A stretch of DNA of 64,000 nt from Sphingomonas_O antarctica (GCF_965137005.1 NZ_CBCRXM010000010.1:40266-104265), one strand, 5' to 3'. Shown: positions 8,621 through 18,057, numbered from the stretch's first letter. The notes: generated by a model not told the origin, from the letters alone. A program made the numbers and translations.

Positions 8621-8626
8621 GTCGGT

Positions 8627-9013
8627 TTAAGTCAGGAAGGGTGCCGCCACGTCAGGCGGCACCCGCTTGATCCTGCCCGTCGCCTTGTCGACGATCGCCC
8701 AGGTCGTCCTGGCGCGAACCAGCACACGCCCGTCGCGGCTGAATTCCACATTGCGGTCGAAACGCGCCCCGCGCGGCGCATCACCGACCCAGGTCCGCCC
8801 TTCGGCACACTCGCCCGGCCCCATATTCCCGACATAATCGATCTCGTGGCGCACCACGACCCAGATATACGCGTCGACATGATCGGGTGCCGCAACCGCG
8901 CGCCAGTGATTGACCGCAATCTCCTGAATCCATCTGACCCACACCGCATTGTTGACATGACCCAGCTCGTCGATGTCGCCCGGCTGCGGCATGAAGGTTT
9001 CGGTGAAGCTCAC
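8627..9013 (-). CDS. Acyl-CoA thioesterase, hotdog (4HBT) family
   Basis: A 128-aa hotdog-fold protein. The active-site segment DIDELGHVNNAVWVRW matches the 4HBT pattern (Asp plus HVNN), as in YbgC/FadM-type thioesterases that cleave acyl-CoA. RTTWAIVDKATGRIKRVP is the conserved C-terminal strand region. The start overlaps the end of the upstream S9 peptidase by 4 nt, so the two are probably co-translated. Substrate chain length is unknown. Confidence 0.85.
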   Translation of the reverse strand: MSFTETFMPQPGDIDELGHVNNAVWVRWIQEIAVNHWRAVAAPDHVDAYIWVVVRHEIDYVGNMGPGECAEGRTWVGDAPRGARFDRNVEFSRDGRVLVRARTTWAIVDKATGRIKRVPPDVAAPFLT

Positions 9014-11055
9014 GCGCAGCCCATGCAGTCGAGGAAAAAGGCAAACTCCTCCGCGGTTTCGTACAGGCTTTCGAACCGCCCCGATTTGCCGCCATGCCCC
9101 GCGCCCATATTCGTCTTGAGCAGCAAGGGCGCGTTTCCCGTGCCGACTTCACGCAGCTTCGCGACCCATTTGGCTGGTTCCCAATAGGTCACGCGCGGAT
9201 CGGTCAACCCCGCCGTCACCAGCATCGGCGGATAGGCCTGCGCGCGAACATTGTCGTATGGCGAATAAGCACGGATCAGGTCGAACGCGGCCTCGTCCTC
9301 GATCGGATTACCCCATTCGGGCCATTCGCCCGGCGTCAGCGGCAGATCGGGATCGAGCATGGTGTTGAGCACATCGACGAACGGCACATGCGCCGCGATC
9401 GCGCCCCATAATTCGGGCGCCTCGTTGGCGACGACGCCCATCAGCTCGCCGCCCGCCGAACCGCCCGCCGCGCAAATCCTGCCCGCCGACGAATAGCCGA
9501 GCGCGATCATCCCCCGCGCTACATCGATGAAATCGGTGAACGCATTCCACCGCTTGGTCAGCTTGCCGTCGAGCTGCCATTGCTGCCCCAGGTCGTCGCC
9601 GCCGCGGATATGGGCGATGGCAAAGGCGAAGCCGCGATCGACCAGGCTGATCCGCCCCGTCGAAAAACCAGGCGGGATAGCAATGCCGTACGCGCCATAG
9701 CCGTAAAGGTAGAGCGGCCGGCTGCCATCGAGCGGAAAGTCCCTGCCGTGGACGACCGACACAGGAATGCCTGTGCCGTCGCGCGCCGGGATCGTCAGCC
9801 GCGTCGTGGTGTAGCGCGCGCCTTCATAGCCCGAAGGAATTTCCTGTTCCTTGAGCACCGCCATGGCACCGCCCGCCACCGCGCGTTCCAGCACCCGCGC
9901 GGGCGTAACCATCGATTCATAGTCGAACCGCAGCGTGTCGACATCATATTCGGGATTGTCGCCCAATCCCGCAGCATAGCTCGTCTCGGGCCAGACGATG
10001 CGCTCGCGCAGACCGCCCGCATAATCGTGCAGCTCGACCTGATCCAAACCATCTTCGCGGCCCTCGACGGTGAAAAAGCCCGCGAAACAGGTCACATCGT
10101 TGAGGTAGAAATTGTCCTTCGGCGCAATCAGTTCGGTCCATTCCCCGGGCGTGGCCAGCGGCGCGGTGACCAACCGAAATTGCGGGCTGGTGTCGTTGGT
10201 CGTGATGAACAGCGTGCCGTCATGCTCGTCGAGGTCGTATTCCAGCCCAGCCTGCCGCGCGCGCACCAGGATCTGTTCGGCGAACGGATCGCTCGCGGGC
10301 AGCAGCCGCACTTCGCTGGTGGTATTGTCGCCCGTCGCCAGTACGATCCATGCGCGGCTCGACACCATGCCGACGCCACACTGAAACCCCGGATCGGCCT
10401 CGTGATACAGAAGCTCCGCCTTCGCCGGATCGTCGCCCAGCCGATGCGCCATGATCCGGTCGATGCGCCATTGATCGTTGACCAGCCCGTAAACCAGCGT
10501 GCCGCCGTCCGCCGAAAACACCACATCGCCCATCGTGCCGGGGATCGTATCAGGCAGATCCGCACCAGTGTTCAGATCGCGGACCTTGAGCGTGTACCGC
10601 TCCGAACCGTCGGTATCGGTCGCATAGGCGAGCAATCGCCCGTCCTCGCTCACATGGATCGCGCCCAGCCGGAAATACTCATGCCCCTTGGCCAGCGCCG
10701 GCTCATCGACGATCAGTTCGTCCGCGCCGCCCGCAACCGGCCTGCGCCACCATTTGCGATACTCGCCGCCTTCGTAGAACGACCGCCAGTATAGCCAGTC
10801 GCCGTCCTTCACCGGCACGCTCTCGTCCGCTTCCTTGATGCGTCCGCGCAGCTCGGCATAAAGCTTGTCGATCAGCGGCTGCTGCGTCTCCTTCCATGCC
10901 TCGAACCAGCGGTTTTCGGCCGCAAGATGCGCGAGGATCGCCTGATCCTTGACCTCGGGATAGTCGGGATCGCGGAGCCAAGCGTAATCGTCGGTCAGTT
11001 CGACGCCGTGATGGGTGGATGAAACGGGGCGACGGAGCGCGACGGGAGCTTGCAT
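9010..11055 (-). CDS. ptrB: Prolyl oligopeptidase family S9 protein, oligopeptidase B-like
   Basis: About 681 aa. An N-terminal seven-bladed propeller (starting VSSTHHGVELTDDYAWLRDP, typical of oligopeptidase B) precedes an alpha/beta hydrolase domain. The catalytic Ser is in CAAGGSAGGELMG (about residue 533), the Asp in LTDPRVTYWEPAKW and the His in GAGHGGKSGRF. Oligopeptidase B cuts short peptides after Arg or Lys, usually in the cytosol; no signal peptide is seen. I prefer the ATG at 11053-11055 (MQAPVALRRPV). An in-frame ATG at 11082 adds 9 residues but lies 3 nt from a large inverted repeat. Confidence 0.88.
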   Translation of the reverse strand: MQAPVALRRPVSSTHHGVELTDDYAWLRDPDYPEVKDQAILAHLAAENRWFEAWKETQQPLIDKLYAELRGRIKEADESVPVKDGDWLYWRSFYEGGEYRKWWRRPVAGGADELIVDEPALAKGHEYFRLGAIHVSEDGRLLAYATDTDGSERYTLKVRDLNTGADLPDTIPGTMGDVVFSADGGTLVYGLVNDQWRIDRIMAHRLGDDPAKAELLYHEADPGFQCGVGMVSSRAWIVLATGDNTTSEVRLLPASDPFAEQILVRARQAGLEYDLDEHDGTLFITTNDTSPQFRLVTAPLATPGEWTELIAPKDNFYLNDVTCFAGFFTVEGREDGLDQVELHDYAGGLRERIVWPETSYAAGLGDNPEYDVDTLRFDYESMVTPARVLERAVAGGAMAVLKEQEIPSGYEGARYTTTRLTIPARDGTGIPVSVVHGRDFPLDGSRPLYLYGYGAYGIAIPPGFSTGRISLVDRGFAFAIAHIRGGDDLGQQWQLDGKLTKRWNAFTDFIDVARGMIALGYSSAGRICAAGGSAGGELMGVVANEAPELWGAIAAHVPFVDVLNTMLDPDLPLTPGEWPEWGNPIEDEAAFDLIRAYSPYDNVRAQAYPPMLVTAGLTDPRVTYWEPAKWVAKLREVGTGNAPLLLKTNMGAGHGGKSGRFESLYETAEEFAFFLDCMGCA

Positions 11056-11084
11056 CGGGTGGCTGTAGCGGCCCATCCCCATAC

Positions 11085-11183
11085 TGTCGCCCCTGCGCAG
11101 GCAGGGGCCTAGACAGGCTTGCCACTAGCGGTTTCGCCTCAATTTGAGAGTTCATCTAGGCCCCTGCCTGCGCAGGGGCGACA
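11085..11183. repeat. Perfect 29-bp inverted repeat with 41-bp loop
   Basis: The arms at 11085-11113 and 11155-11183 are exact reverse complements over 29 bp. Each starts TGTCGCCCCTGCGCAGG read inward and is itself partly palindromic. The element fills most of the space between the divergent S9 peptidase and serine hydrolase genes. It resembles a miniature mobile or REP-type element. It could also act as an mRNA hairpin if transcription starts upstream of it. Confidence 0.9.
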
Positions 11184-11214
11184 GGCTTGGATGAAGCCGT
11201 TAGCTTTCATATAA

Positions 11215-12345
11215 ATGCGCGCCCTCCTGCCCCTCCTCCTCCTCTCCGCCTGCGCCACCCGCCCGGCGGAAGTGCGCGTGGCATTCGACGCGGGAAGTGT
11301 GACGTCGATCCACGCGAGCGGCTATGCCGATCGCGCAACGCACCGCCGCGTCACCGCCGATGATCCGGTGCGCGTGGCAAGCATTTCGAAAATGGTCACT
11401 GCGCTCGGCGTCATGCGGCTGGTCGAAGCGGGCAAGCTCGACCTCGACCGCGACGTGTCGGATTATCTCGGTTGGCGCGTTCGCAACCCCGCTTTCCCCG
11501 ACGCCCCGGTGACGCTGCGCCTGCTGCTGTCGCATCGCTCGAGCCTGACCGACGAAGCCGATTACGCCATCCCGCTCGGCAAGACGCTCCACGACACCCT
11601 CGCCAATCCAAAAGCGTGGAATGCCGCCCATGCACCGGGCAGCTGGTTTCGCTACACCAACCTCAATTTCCCGGTGGTCGCCAGCGTGATGGAATCCGTC
11701 ACTGGCGAACGTTTCGACACCCTCATGGCGCGCCTCGTGTTCCAGCCGCTTCAACTCGACGCCTGCTTCAACTGGACGACCTGCAGCGACGCGAAGCTGG
11801 CCCGCGCGGTCCTGCTGTATGATGACAAAGGTGCGGTGCTGCGCGACGATCTCCACGGTCAGCGCCCCGCCTGCCCTGTCCTCGCGCCCGACGGCTGCGA
11901 CCTCGCCGCTTACCGCCCCGGCAACAACGGCGCATTGTTCAGCCCGCAAGGGGGGCTGCGCATTTCGGCGCGCGATCTGGCGCGCATCGGCCAGATGGTG
12001 CTCCAAAACGACGGCAGTTTCCTCAAACCCGAAACGGTCAACATGCTCGAAGTCGGCGAACCCGGCACCGCATTCATCACTGGCGAAACGGAGAATGGCT
12101 TTTACTGCCAATACGGCCTCGCCTGGCAATCGCTGCCCAGCTTCCCTCAAGGCTGCCGCGACGATCTGTTCGGGAACGGCCACGAATGGCGCGGCCATGC
12201 CGGCGAGGCTTATGGCGTGCGCTCGGGCCTGTGGCTGAGCGGCGACAAGGGAATTGCCTTTTTCGCTACGGCGGTGCCCGATGGGCAAAAGGGAAAACAT
12301 TCCGCATTCAGCGCCGCCGAAGAGCGCTTGACCAAAGGAAAATAA
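11215..12345 (+). CDS. Serine hydrolase, beta-lactamase class C/PBP4-like lipoprotein
   Basis: A 376-aa protein with a short lipoprotein signal ending in LLSAC, so it is probably anchored to the outer membrane. The serine beta-lactamase-like fold shows SISK as the SxxK nucleophile (about residue 56) and RYTN as the YxN motif (about residue 147). Family members include esterases, D-aminopeptidases and beta-lactamases; true lactamase activity is not implied. The ATG lies 2 nt upstream-coupled to an amidohydrolase of the D-aminoacylase family, suggesting a joint role in cleaving D-amino acid-containing or peptidoglycan-derived compounds. Confidence 0.82.
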   Translation: MRALLPLLLLSACATRPAEVRVAFDAGSVTSIHASGYADRATHRRVTADDPVRVASISKMVTALGVMRLVEAGKLDLDRDVSDYLGWRVRNPAFPDAPVTLRLLLSHRSSLTDEADYAIPLGKTLHDTLANPKAWNAAHAPGSWFRYTNLNFPVVASVMESVTGERFDTLMARLVFQPLQLDACFNWTTCSDAKLARAVLLYDDKGAVLRDDLHGQRPACPVLAPDGCDLAAYRPGNNGALFSPQGGLRISARDLARIGQMVLQNDGSFLKPETVNMLEVGEPGTAFITGETENGFYCQYGLAWQSLPSFPQGCRDDLFGNGHEWRGHAGEAYGVRSGLWLSGDKGIAFFATAVPDGQKGKHSAFSAAEERLTKGK

Positions 12346-12347
12346 GC

Positions 12348-14027
12348 ATGAAGCGCGTTCTGATCCTGACGGCGGCCCTGACCCTCGGCGCGGCACCTCC
12401 GGCCTATGACACCATCATCAAGGGCGGCACGATCTACGACGGATCGGGCGGCACCCCCTTTGTCGGCGATGTCGCGATCGCCAGCGACCGCATCGTCGCC
12501 GTCGGGCGCGTCACCGGTGGGGCGAAACGTATCATCGACGCACACAGCCTCGCGGTCGCGCCGGGCTTTATCAACATGCTCAGCTGGGCGAACCAAAGCC
12601 TGATCGCCGACCCGCGCTCGATGAGCGACATCAAACAGGGTGTGACGCTGGAGGTCATGGGCGAAGGCTGGTCCGAAGGTCCGCTCAACCCCAAGATGAA
12701 AGCTGACGCAGCGAAGCGTCAAGGCGACATTAAATATCCGATCCAATGGACGACGCTGGCCGATTATCAGAACTGGATCACCCGGCGCGGCATCACGCCC
12801 AACATCGCCAGCTTTGTCGGCGCGACCACCGTCCGCATCCACGAACTCGGCGAAGGCGATGTCGACCCGACCCCCGCCCAGCTTGCACGGATGCAGGCGC
12901 TGGTGCGGCAGGCAATGAACCAGGGCGCGATGGGTGTCGGCTCCAGCCTGATTTACGCCCCCGCGACGTATGCCGAAACACCCGAACTGATCGCCTTGAT
13001 GAAGGCCGCCGCGCCCTGTGGCGGCATGTACATCAGCCACATGCGCAACGAGAGCGACGACATCGGAGGCGCGATCGATGAGGTCATCCGCATCGTTCAC
13101 GAGTCCGGCGCCAAGGGTGGCGAAATCTATCACCTGAAACAGGCCGGGGCGGCCAATTGGGGCAAGCTCCCCGCCGTAATTGCGCAGATTGAAGGCGCCC
13201 GTGCCAAAGGCATCCGCATCACCGCCGACATGTATACCTATCCTGCCGGTGCGACCGGCCTAGACGCCGCAATGCCGACATGGGTCCAAGCGGGCGGGCT
13301 CGAACAATGGATTGCGCGGCTTAAGGACCCGCAGACGCGCACCAGAGTCGCCGCCGAGATGCGCCAGCCCGGCAAGGGATGGGAAAACTTGCTGCTCCAG
13401 GCAGGTAAGCCGGAGAACGTGCTGTTCCTCGAATTCAAAAATCCAGCGCTCAAGCCGCTTGCCGGCAAAACGCTCGCCGAAGTCGCCGCGATGCGCCACC
13501 TCTCGCCCGAGGAAACGGCAATCGACCTCGTGATCGAGGACGGCAGCCGCGTCGGCACCGCATACTTCCTGATGGATGAGAAGAACGTCGCGCGACAAAC
13601 GGCTTTGCCCTGGGTGGCGTTCGGCTCCGACGCCGCCAGCCAGGCGCCCGAGGGCGTTTTTCTCAACTCCAGTGCACACCCCCGCACCTATGGCAATTTC
13701 GCCCGCTTCCTCGGCGAATACGTCCGCGACGAACACACCACCTCGCTCGCCGATGCCATTCGCCGCCTGTCCAGCTTCCCTGCCAAAAACCTCGGCATTG
13801 CCGATCGCGGCAGCCTCAAAACAGGCAATTACGCCGACGTCGCAATCTTCAATCCCAAAACGATCGGCGACCGCGCGACCTTTGCTCAACCGCAGCAATA
13901 TGCGGTCGGTATGCGTCATGTCTTCGTCAACGGCGTTCAAGTGCTGAAAGACGGCGAACACACCAACGCGACGCCCGGGCGCGTTGTGCTTGGCCCCGGC
14001 ACGGGTCGCTGCCCTGCAGTGCGTTAA
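12348..14027 (+). CDS. D-aminoacylase-like amidohydrolase, atypical metal site
   Basis: A 559-aa exported protein with a signal peptide (MKRVLILTAALTLGAAPPA). It has the N-acyl-D-amino-acid deacylase layout: YDTIIKGGTIYDGSGG, the TIM-barrel, GMYISHMRNESDD, EIYHLKQAG, and a C-terminal FGSDAASQAPEG and HPRTYGNF. The usual HxHxD metal motif after APGFI is replaced by NMLSWANQS (about residues 76-84), so two metal ligands are missing. Either this subfamily uses one metal, as D-aminoacylases mainly do, or its chemistry differs. The ATG at 12348 is 2 nt after the serine hydrolase stop and opens the signal peptide. Confidence 0.82.
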   Translation: MKRVLILTAALTLGAAPPAYDTIIKGGTIYDGSGGTPFVGDVAIASDRIVAVGRVTGGAKRIIDAHSLAVAPGFINMLSWANQSLIADPRSMSDIKQGVTLEVMGEGWSEGPLNPKMKADAAKRQGDIKYPIQWTTLADYQNWITRRGITPNIASFVGATTVRIHELGEGDVDPTPAQLARMQALVRQAMNQGAMGVGSSLIYAPATYAETPELIALMKAAAPCGGMYISHMRNESDDIGGAIDEVIRIVHESGAKGGEIYHLKQAGAANWGKLPAVIAQIEGARAKGIRITADMYTYPAGATGLDAAMPTWVQAGGLEQWIARLKDPQTRTRVAAEMRQPGKGWENLLLQAGKPENVLFLEFKNPALKPLAGKTLAEVAAMRHLSPEETAIDLVIEDGSRVGTAYFLMDEKNVARQTALPWVAFGSDAASQAPEGVFLNSSAHPRTYGNFARFLGEYVRDEHTTSLADAIRRLSSFPAKNLGIADRGSLKTGNYADVAIFNPKTIGDRATFAQPQQYAVGMRHVFVNGVQVLKDGEHTNATPGRVVLGPGTGRCPAVR

Positions 14028-14266
14028 GCGATCGAGGCGATCTTCGGCGACGACTTGCCCAGATTCGGGCGCGCGCGGCCCATCGACCAATTGCCCTGCA
14101 TCCGCACCTTGGGATTTGGCGCGCACCAGATTTCACCGCTGGCGTCGAGCGCCACGACCCAGAGCAAGTCGAACTCCTGTCCATAATCGATCACCGCGAC
14201 AGCATAGCCGTCGCCGCGGTCCTCGACGGTCATGGGCAGCGGCGGATCAAGCTGGGTGAAGGCCAT
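14024..14266 (-). CDS. Conserved hypothetical protein
   Basis: About 80 aa, starting MAFTQLDPPLP at the ATG read from 14266; an upstream ATG at 14290 would add 8 residues. Recognisable features are GYAVAVIDYGQEFDLLWVVAL and GEIWCAPNPKVRMQGNWS, quoted in part. Proteins of this pattern recur in Proteobacteria without a known function. No signal peptide or membrane segment is seen. It overlaps the end of the amidohydrolase gene tail to tail by 4 nt and is divergent from lysK. Confidence 0.65.
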   Translation of the reverse strand: MAFTQLDPPLPMTVEDRGDGYAVAVIDYGQEFDLLWVVALDASGEIWCAPNPKVRMQGNWSMGRARPNLGKSSPKIASIA

Positions 14267-14347
14267 GTCGCTGAAACGACAAGATTGCATTCGCGTTCCC
14301 GCCCTGGGGTGGCGAAATTCGCGCTCAGCCCGTAACGCGCGCGCATC

Positions 14348-15901
14348 ATGACCGACCTCCGCGACGCCGCCCTGATTTCTAAAGCCTGGCCCTTCGAAGA
14401 AGCGCGCAAGGTCCTGAAGCGCTGGCGCGACGGCAAGCCGGGTGGCGCATCGATCGTCTTCGAAACCGGCTATGGCCCGTCAGGCCTGCCGCATATCGGC
14501 ACGTTCAACGAAGTCTTGCGCACCACAATGGTCCGCCGCGCCTTCGCCACGATGAGCGATCAGCCGACCAGGCTGATCGCGTTCAGCGACGACATGGACG
14601 GACTGCGCAAAGTGCCCGACAACGTCCCCAACCAGGCGATGCTGACCGCACATCTCGGCAAGCCCTTGTCGGCGATCCCCGATCCGTTCGGCACGCATGA
14701 CAGTTTCGCTGCGCACAACAATGCAATGCTCCGCGACTTCCTCGATCGCTTCGGCTTCGATTATGATTTCGTCTCGGCGACCGAGCGCTACACATCCGGC
14801 GCGTTCGATGACGCGTTGAAGAACGTCCTGCGCCATTTCGACGCGATCATGGACGTGATGCTGCCGACGCTGCGCGCCGAGCGCCGCGCGACCTATTCGC
14901 CGGTGCTGCCCGTTTCGGCGAGGAGCGGCGTGGTACTGCAGGTTCCCGTCACCGTAGTCGATGCGGACACTGGCGTGATCCGTTTCGAGGACGACGGTGA
15001 GATAGTCGAACAGTCGATCCTCGGCGGCGCGGCCAAGCTGCAATGGAAGGTCGACTGGGCCATGCGCTGGGTTGCACTCGGCGTCGATTACGAAATGTAC
15101 GGCAAGGACCTGACCGACAGCGGCATCCAGTCGGGCAAGATCGCCAGCATTCTCGGCAGCAAAAAGCCTGAAGGCATGATCTACGAAATGATGCTCGACG
15201 AACATGGCGAGAAGATCTCGAAGTCCAAGGGCAATGGCCTGACGCTCGACGAATGGCTGCGCTACGGCACGCAGGAAAGCCTCGCGCTGTTCGCCTATCG
15301 CGAGCCCAAATCCGCCAAGCAGCTGCATCCGGGCGTGATCGCGCCGGCGGTCGACGATTATTACAAGTTCGTCACCAGCTACCCGGCGCAAAAGGTCGAA
15401 CAGCAGCTCGGCAACCCCGCGCACCATATCCACAACGGCGCGGTGCCGGACGCCGTGCCGCCGGTGACGTTTGGGCTACTCCTGAACCTCGCCGGCGTGC
15501 TCGGGCCCGAAGCCACGCCCGATGGCATGCGGGCCTATCTGGCGAACTATGTCGAAGGCGACATCACCGCCGAACTCGACGCGTTGATCGGCCACGCCCT
15601 CGCCTACAACCGCGATTTCGTCGCGCCGACGCTCAAGCGCCGCAAGCCCGCAGGCGTCGAGATCGCCGCGCTCGAACGGCTGGACCGCGAACTGGCAGGC
15701 GTCGCCGGGGCCGATCCAACCGACATCCAGACACTGGTCTACACCATCGGCAACGAAGGCGGGTTCGAGTCCCTGCGCGACTGGTTCCGCGCGCTGTACG
15801 AAACCCTGCTTGGGTCGTCGCAGGGACCGCGCATGGGCAGCTTCATCGCGCTCTATGGCGTCGCAAACACCCGCAAACTGATCGCCGAAGCCTTAAGCTA
15901 G
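14348..15901 (+). CDS. lysK: Class I lysyl-tRNA synthetase
   Basis: A 517-aa cytosolic enzyme charging tRNA-Lys. It is the class I type used by most Alphaproteobacteria and archaea, not the class II LysS. The HIGH-like motif appears in GPSGLPHIGTFNE (residues 43-55) and the KMSKS-like loop in GEKISKSKGNG (about residue 289). The C-terminal half is the alpha-helical anticodon-binding region. The gene ends 9 bp inside the convergent PEPxxWA gene, a tail-to-tail overlap. Confidence 0.96.
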   Translation: MTDLRDAALISKAWPFEEARKVLKRWRDGKPGGASIVFETGYGPSGLPHIGTFNEVLRTTMVRRAFATMSDQPTRLIAFSDDMDGLRKVPDNVPNQAMLTAHLGKPLSAIPDPFGTHDSFAAHNNAMLRDFLDRFGFDYDFVSATERYTSGAFDDALKNVLRHFDAIMDVMLPTLRAERRATYSPVLPVSARSGVVLQVPVTVVDADTGVIRFEDDGEIVEQSILGGAAKLQWKVDWAMRWVALGVDYEMYGKDLTDSGIQSGKIASILGSKKPEGMIYEMMLDEHGEKISKSKGNGLTLDEWLRYGTQESLALFAYREPKSAKQLHPGVIAPAVDDYYKFVTSYPAQKVEQQLGNPAHHIHNGAVPDAVPPVTFGLLLNLAGVLGPEATPDGMRAYLANYVEGDITAELDALIGHALAYNRDFVAPTLKRRKPAGVEIAALERLDRELAGVAGADPTDIQTLVYTIGNEGGFESLRDWFRALYETLLGSSQGPRMGSFIALYGVANTRKLIAEALS

Positions 15902-16786
15902 AGCCGCAGCGCGTCTGCGCATCGAACGCCGGGTCGCGCCTGCAAATCCGAACCCGCCGATCATCATCGCCCATTGCGCCTGCTCGGGCACCCCGCCCGC
16001 GCCGATCACCGGTCCACCCGCTGGGCCTGCGGCATTGGCAAAGCCAGGGGTCAGCACCAGCGGGCTGCTCCACGCAAAGCCCGAATTGAGTGAAATTACA
16101 GGATCGACCCACGCCTCGGCGCGATCGCACGCGCCGGGGGTCTGCGGATAATAGCAATAATAGGATCCGCCATCGGCCCGCGCAAAGGCGGTCAACTCCA
16201 GCGTCCCGCGAAAGTCGAGCCCGCTCGTGGCCATCAGCGCCCCGTTAATGGTGAATTGCCGCAGACCGCAACCACCGTTGCCGCGGATGCATTCCAGATT
16301 GGCCCCGGGGCCGATCGCGCCCGTATAGATGTCGACCTCGGCGTGGCCATTGGGACCCGACGAGGTAAACTCTCGTCCGCTGATCGTGACCAACGGCGCA
16401 TTGAACAGGTTACAGCCCGGCTGGCCCACGCAGAGCGATTGGGCGTAATCGATGATCGCGCTGCGTTCGGCCAAACTCGCTGCCGTATACGTATAGTCGT
16501 AACGCAGCGTTCCCTGAGCCACCGCAAGGCCGGATTCATAGGTATACCCGGTCGGGTTCACGAACGCGCTCGCCACGATTGCGGGATAGGGCGACGGCTG
16601 CAACGCGACATAGGCTTGTCCATAGGACCGCGCATCGAGGTGGACGCCAGCGTCGGTGCCGCTTGAGGTGTTTTGCATCGGCGTTGTCGAATATTGGGTT
16701 GTTGTCGTCCATTCGATGTTCGCCGCCGCGGCGGGCGAAGCAAAAGCGGCAAGGACGGCCATAAATGCAGTCAGTCGGCGCAACAT
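15893..16786 (-). CDS. PEPxxWA-CTERM sorting domain protein 1
   Basis: A 297-aa secreted protein: signal peptide MLRRLTAFMAVLAAFASPAAA, a beta-rich domain with several Cys (LCVGQPGCNLF, LECIRGNGGCG, YCYYPQTPGACDRAEAW) and a C-terminal sorting signal VPEQAQWAMMIGGFGFAG followed by an Arg-rich tail. In PEP-CTERM systems such signals direct processing and retention at the outer surface. The motif here is PEQAQWA, a variant of PEPxxWA. The ATG at 16784-16786 follows CGGGGAG. It is divergent from a second PEPxxWA gene, and both share the AWxDP segment near the C-terminus. Confidence 0.82.
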   Translation of the reverse strand: MLRRLTAFMAVLAAFASPAAAANIEWTTTTQYSTTPMQNTSSGTDAGVHLDARSYGQAYVALQPSPYPAIVASAFVNPTGYTYESGLAVAQGTLRYDYTYTAASLAERSAIIDYAQSLCVGQPGCNLFNAPLVTISGREFTSSGPNGHAEVDIYTGAIGPGANLECIRGNGGCGLRQFTINGALMATSGLDFRGTLELTAFARADGGSYYCYYPQTPGACDRAEAWVDPVISLNSGFAWSSPLVLTPGFANAAGPAGGPVIGAGGVPEQAQWAMMIGGFGFAGATRRSMRRRAAALA

Positions 16787-16837
16787 GATGATACTCCCCG
16801 GTGATTGCGCCGTCCCTGCAAACACCGGTCAGCCGCG

Positions 16838-16928
16838 CCAATTGCCTAAAGAGGCAGTTGCCGGTGCTCGTCCCGTTCCGGGACAAGTGCACGTCCCACG
16901 CCGCCGACCTGCCTATTTAGGCAATTGG
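16838..16928. promoter_or_regulatory. Long inverted repeat between divergent PEPxxWA genes
   Basis: CCAATTGCCTAAAGAGGCAG at 16838-16857 is matched by the reverse complement of 16909-16928 with one mismatch (G/T). Each arm itself contains a smaller palindrome (TGCCTxxxxxAGGCA). The arms lie about 52 bp and 82 bp upstream of the two divergent start codons. This is the layout of paired regulator sites, or of the base of a cruciform. No consensus sigma-54 promoter was found. Confidence 0.7.
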
Positions 16929-17009
16929 TTCGCACACCCCGCGCGGTCACTAGGGCCTCAATAACGCCGGATAAGGTCGCAAACGGCAGTCGTTTCAGGG
17001 AGCTACCCA

Positions 17010-18014
17010 ATGAACCATCGTTTGCTGATCGCAGCGGCATCTGTCGCCATCGCCTGCATGACCTCTTCAGGGGCGTTGGCGTTCAGTCCCGACTGCGAAT
17101 CGGGTGGCGAATGCAGCACGCCGACCCCACCGCCGCCGCCTCCGCCCCCGCCAGGTGTCGGCGTAGCCCGTGCCGGGTTCTTCTTTGTCGCTCCGGGCGG
17201 AGACGTCCTGCAGGGCCAGACCTATTACCCCAACGGGGTACCAACGATCTACATTTTCAACCATGGTCCTGGCGGCACAGTCTTGACCGACACACCTTTC
17301 AGCCAAGGTGACGGGACCACACAGGTGACGCTGATTGCCGACGCTGCGAATGCCCGGGCCACGGCGATTTCGCATATTGGCGACGAATACGGCCGCAACG
17401 ACGTCGGCGCCGCTCTATATTACGGCCTGAGCTTCACTGCGGGTAGCGACACGGTCGGTGATGCAGTCGCGGCGATCCTCGCGCACGCGCCGCTCGCCAG
17501 CCTCTCCGGAAGCTACTCACTCAGTGGGTCGGGGTCGGGCCGCGCGCTGGTCAGCGCCTCGAGCTCTGGTAACAACGCCGGCTACAGTTTCGGTGCCAAT
17601 TGCGGCTATTATTACAACAATTCCCCGACCTGTGACGCAAATCCGGCGGCGAACCCCTGGTCGATGAGTCTCGCGTTCACGCGTGGTACCGAATTCACCG
17701 GCGGCGATCGAAACACGTTTTACGCGACCTTCTCGTTAAATGCGTCGACCGAAGCGGGTTATCCCGGCGGTTACCCCAACACCTACCCGGGCGACGCGAC
17801 GGCGTGGATCGATCCGACGGTCAATTACAATTCGCAGCTTGGCCAATATGGCAACAGCCTGACGTTCAACGCGCCCGGCGGTCTCGGCAATGGCGGCTTC
17901 AGCTTTGTCAGCAGCGGCGCGGTGCCGGAGCCGGCGAGCTGGGCGCTGATGCTCAGCGGGTTCGGCTTGCTCGGCGGGACGATGCGTCGTCGCCGCACGC
18001 TCGTAACCGCTTGA
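17010..18014 (+). CDS. PEPxxWA-CTERM sorting domain protein 2
   Basis: A 334-aa secreted protein. The signal peptide (MNHRLLIAAASVAIACMTSS) is followed by a short Cys-containing stretch, a run of nine Pro and a beta-rich domain with many Gly, Ser and Tyr. It ends with a canonical signal, VPEPASWALMLSGFGLLGG, then MRRRR. The Pro run probably acts as a flexible linker. A TAWIDPTVNYNSQLGQYG segment parallels AWVDPVISLNSGF in the divergent gene, so the two may be distant paralogues. A two-component regulator gene starts about 40 bp downstream on the same strand. Confidence 0.87.
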   Translation: MNHRLLIAAASVAIACMTSSGALAFSPDCESGGECSTPTPPPPPPPPPGVGVARAGFFFVAPGGDVLQGQTYYPNGVPTIYIFNHGPGGTVLTDTPFSQGDGTTQVTLIADAANARATAISHIGDEYGRNDVGAALYYGLSFTAGSDTVGDAVAAILAHAPLASLSGSYSLSGSGSGRALVSASSSGNNAGYSFGANCGYYYNNSPTCDANPAANPWSMSLAFTRGTEFTGGDRNTFYATFSLNASTEAGYPGGYPNTYPGDATAWIDPTVNYNSQLGQYGNSLTFNAPGGLGNGGFSFVSSGAVPEPASWALMLSGFGLLGGTMRRRRTLVTA

Positions 18015-18057
18015 TCAGGAACCCCCGCGCGGCCAGAGTGCCGGGCGGGGGATGCCC

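Noticed and set aside
16826..17009. Sigma-54 promoter for the PEPxxWA genes
   Set aside because: No TGGCAC-N5-TTGC-like pair with correct spacing was found.
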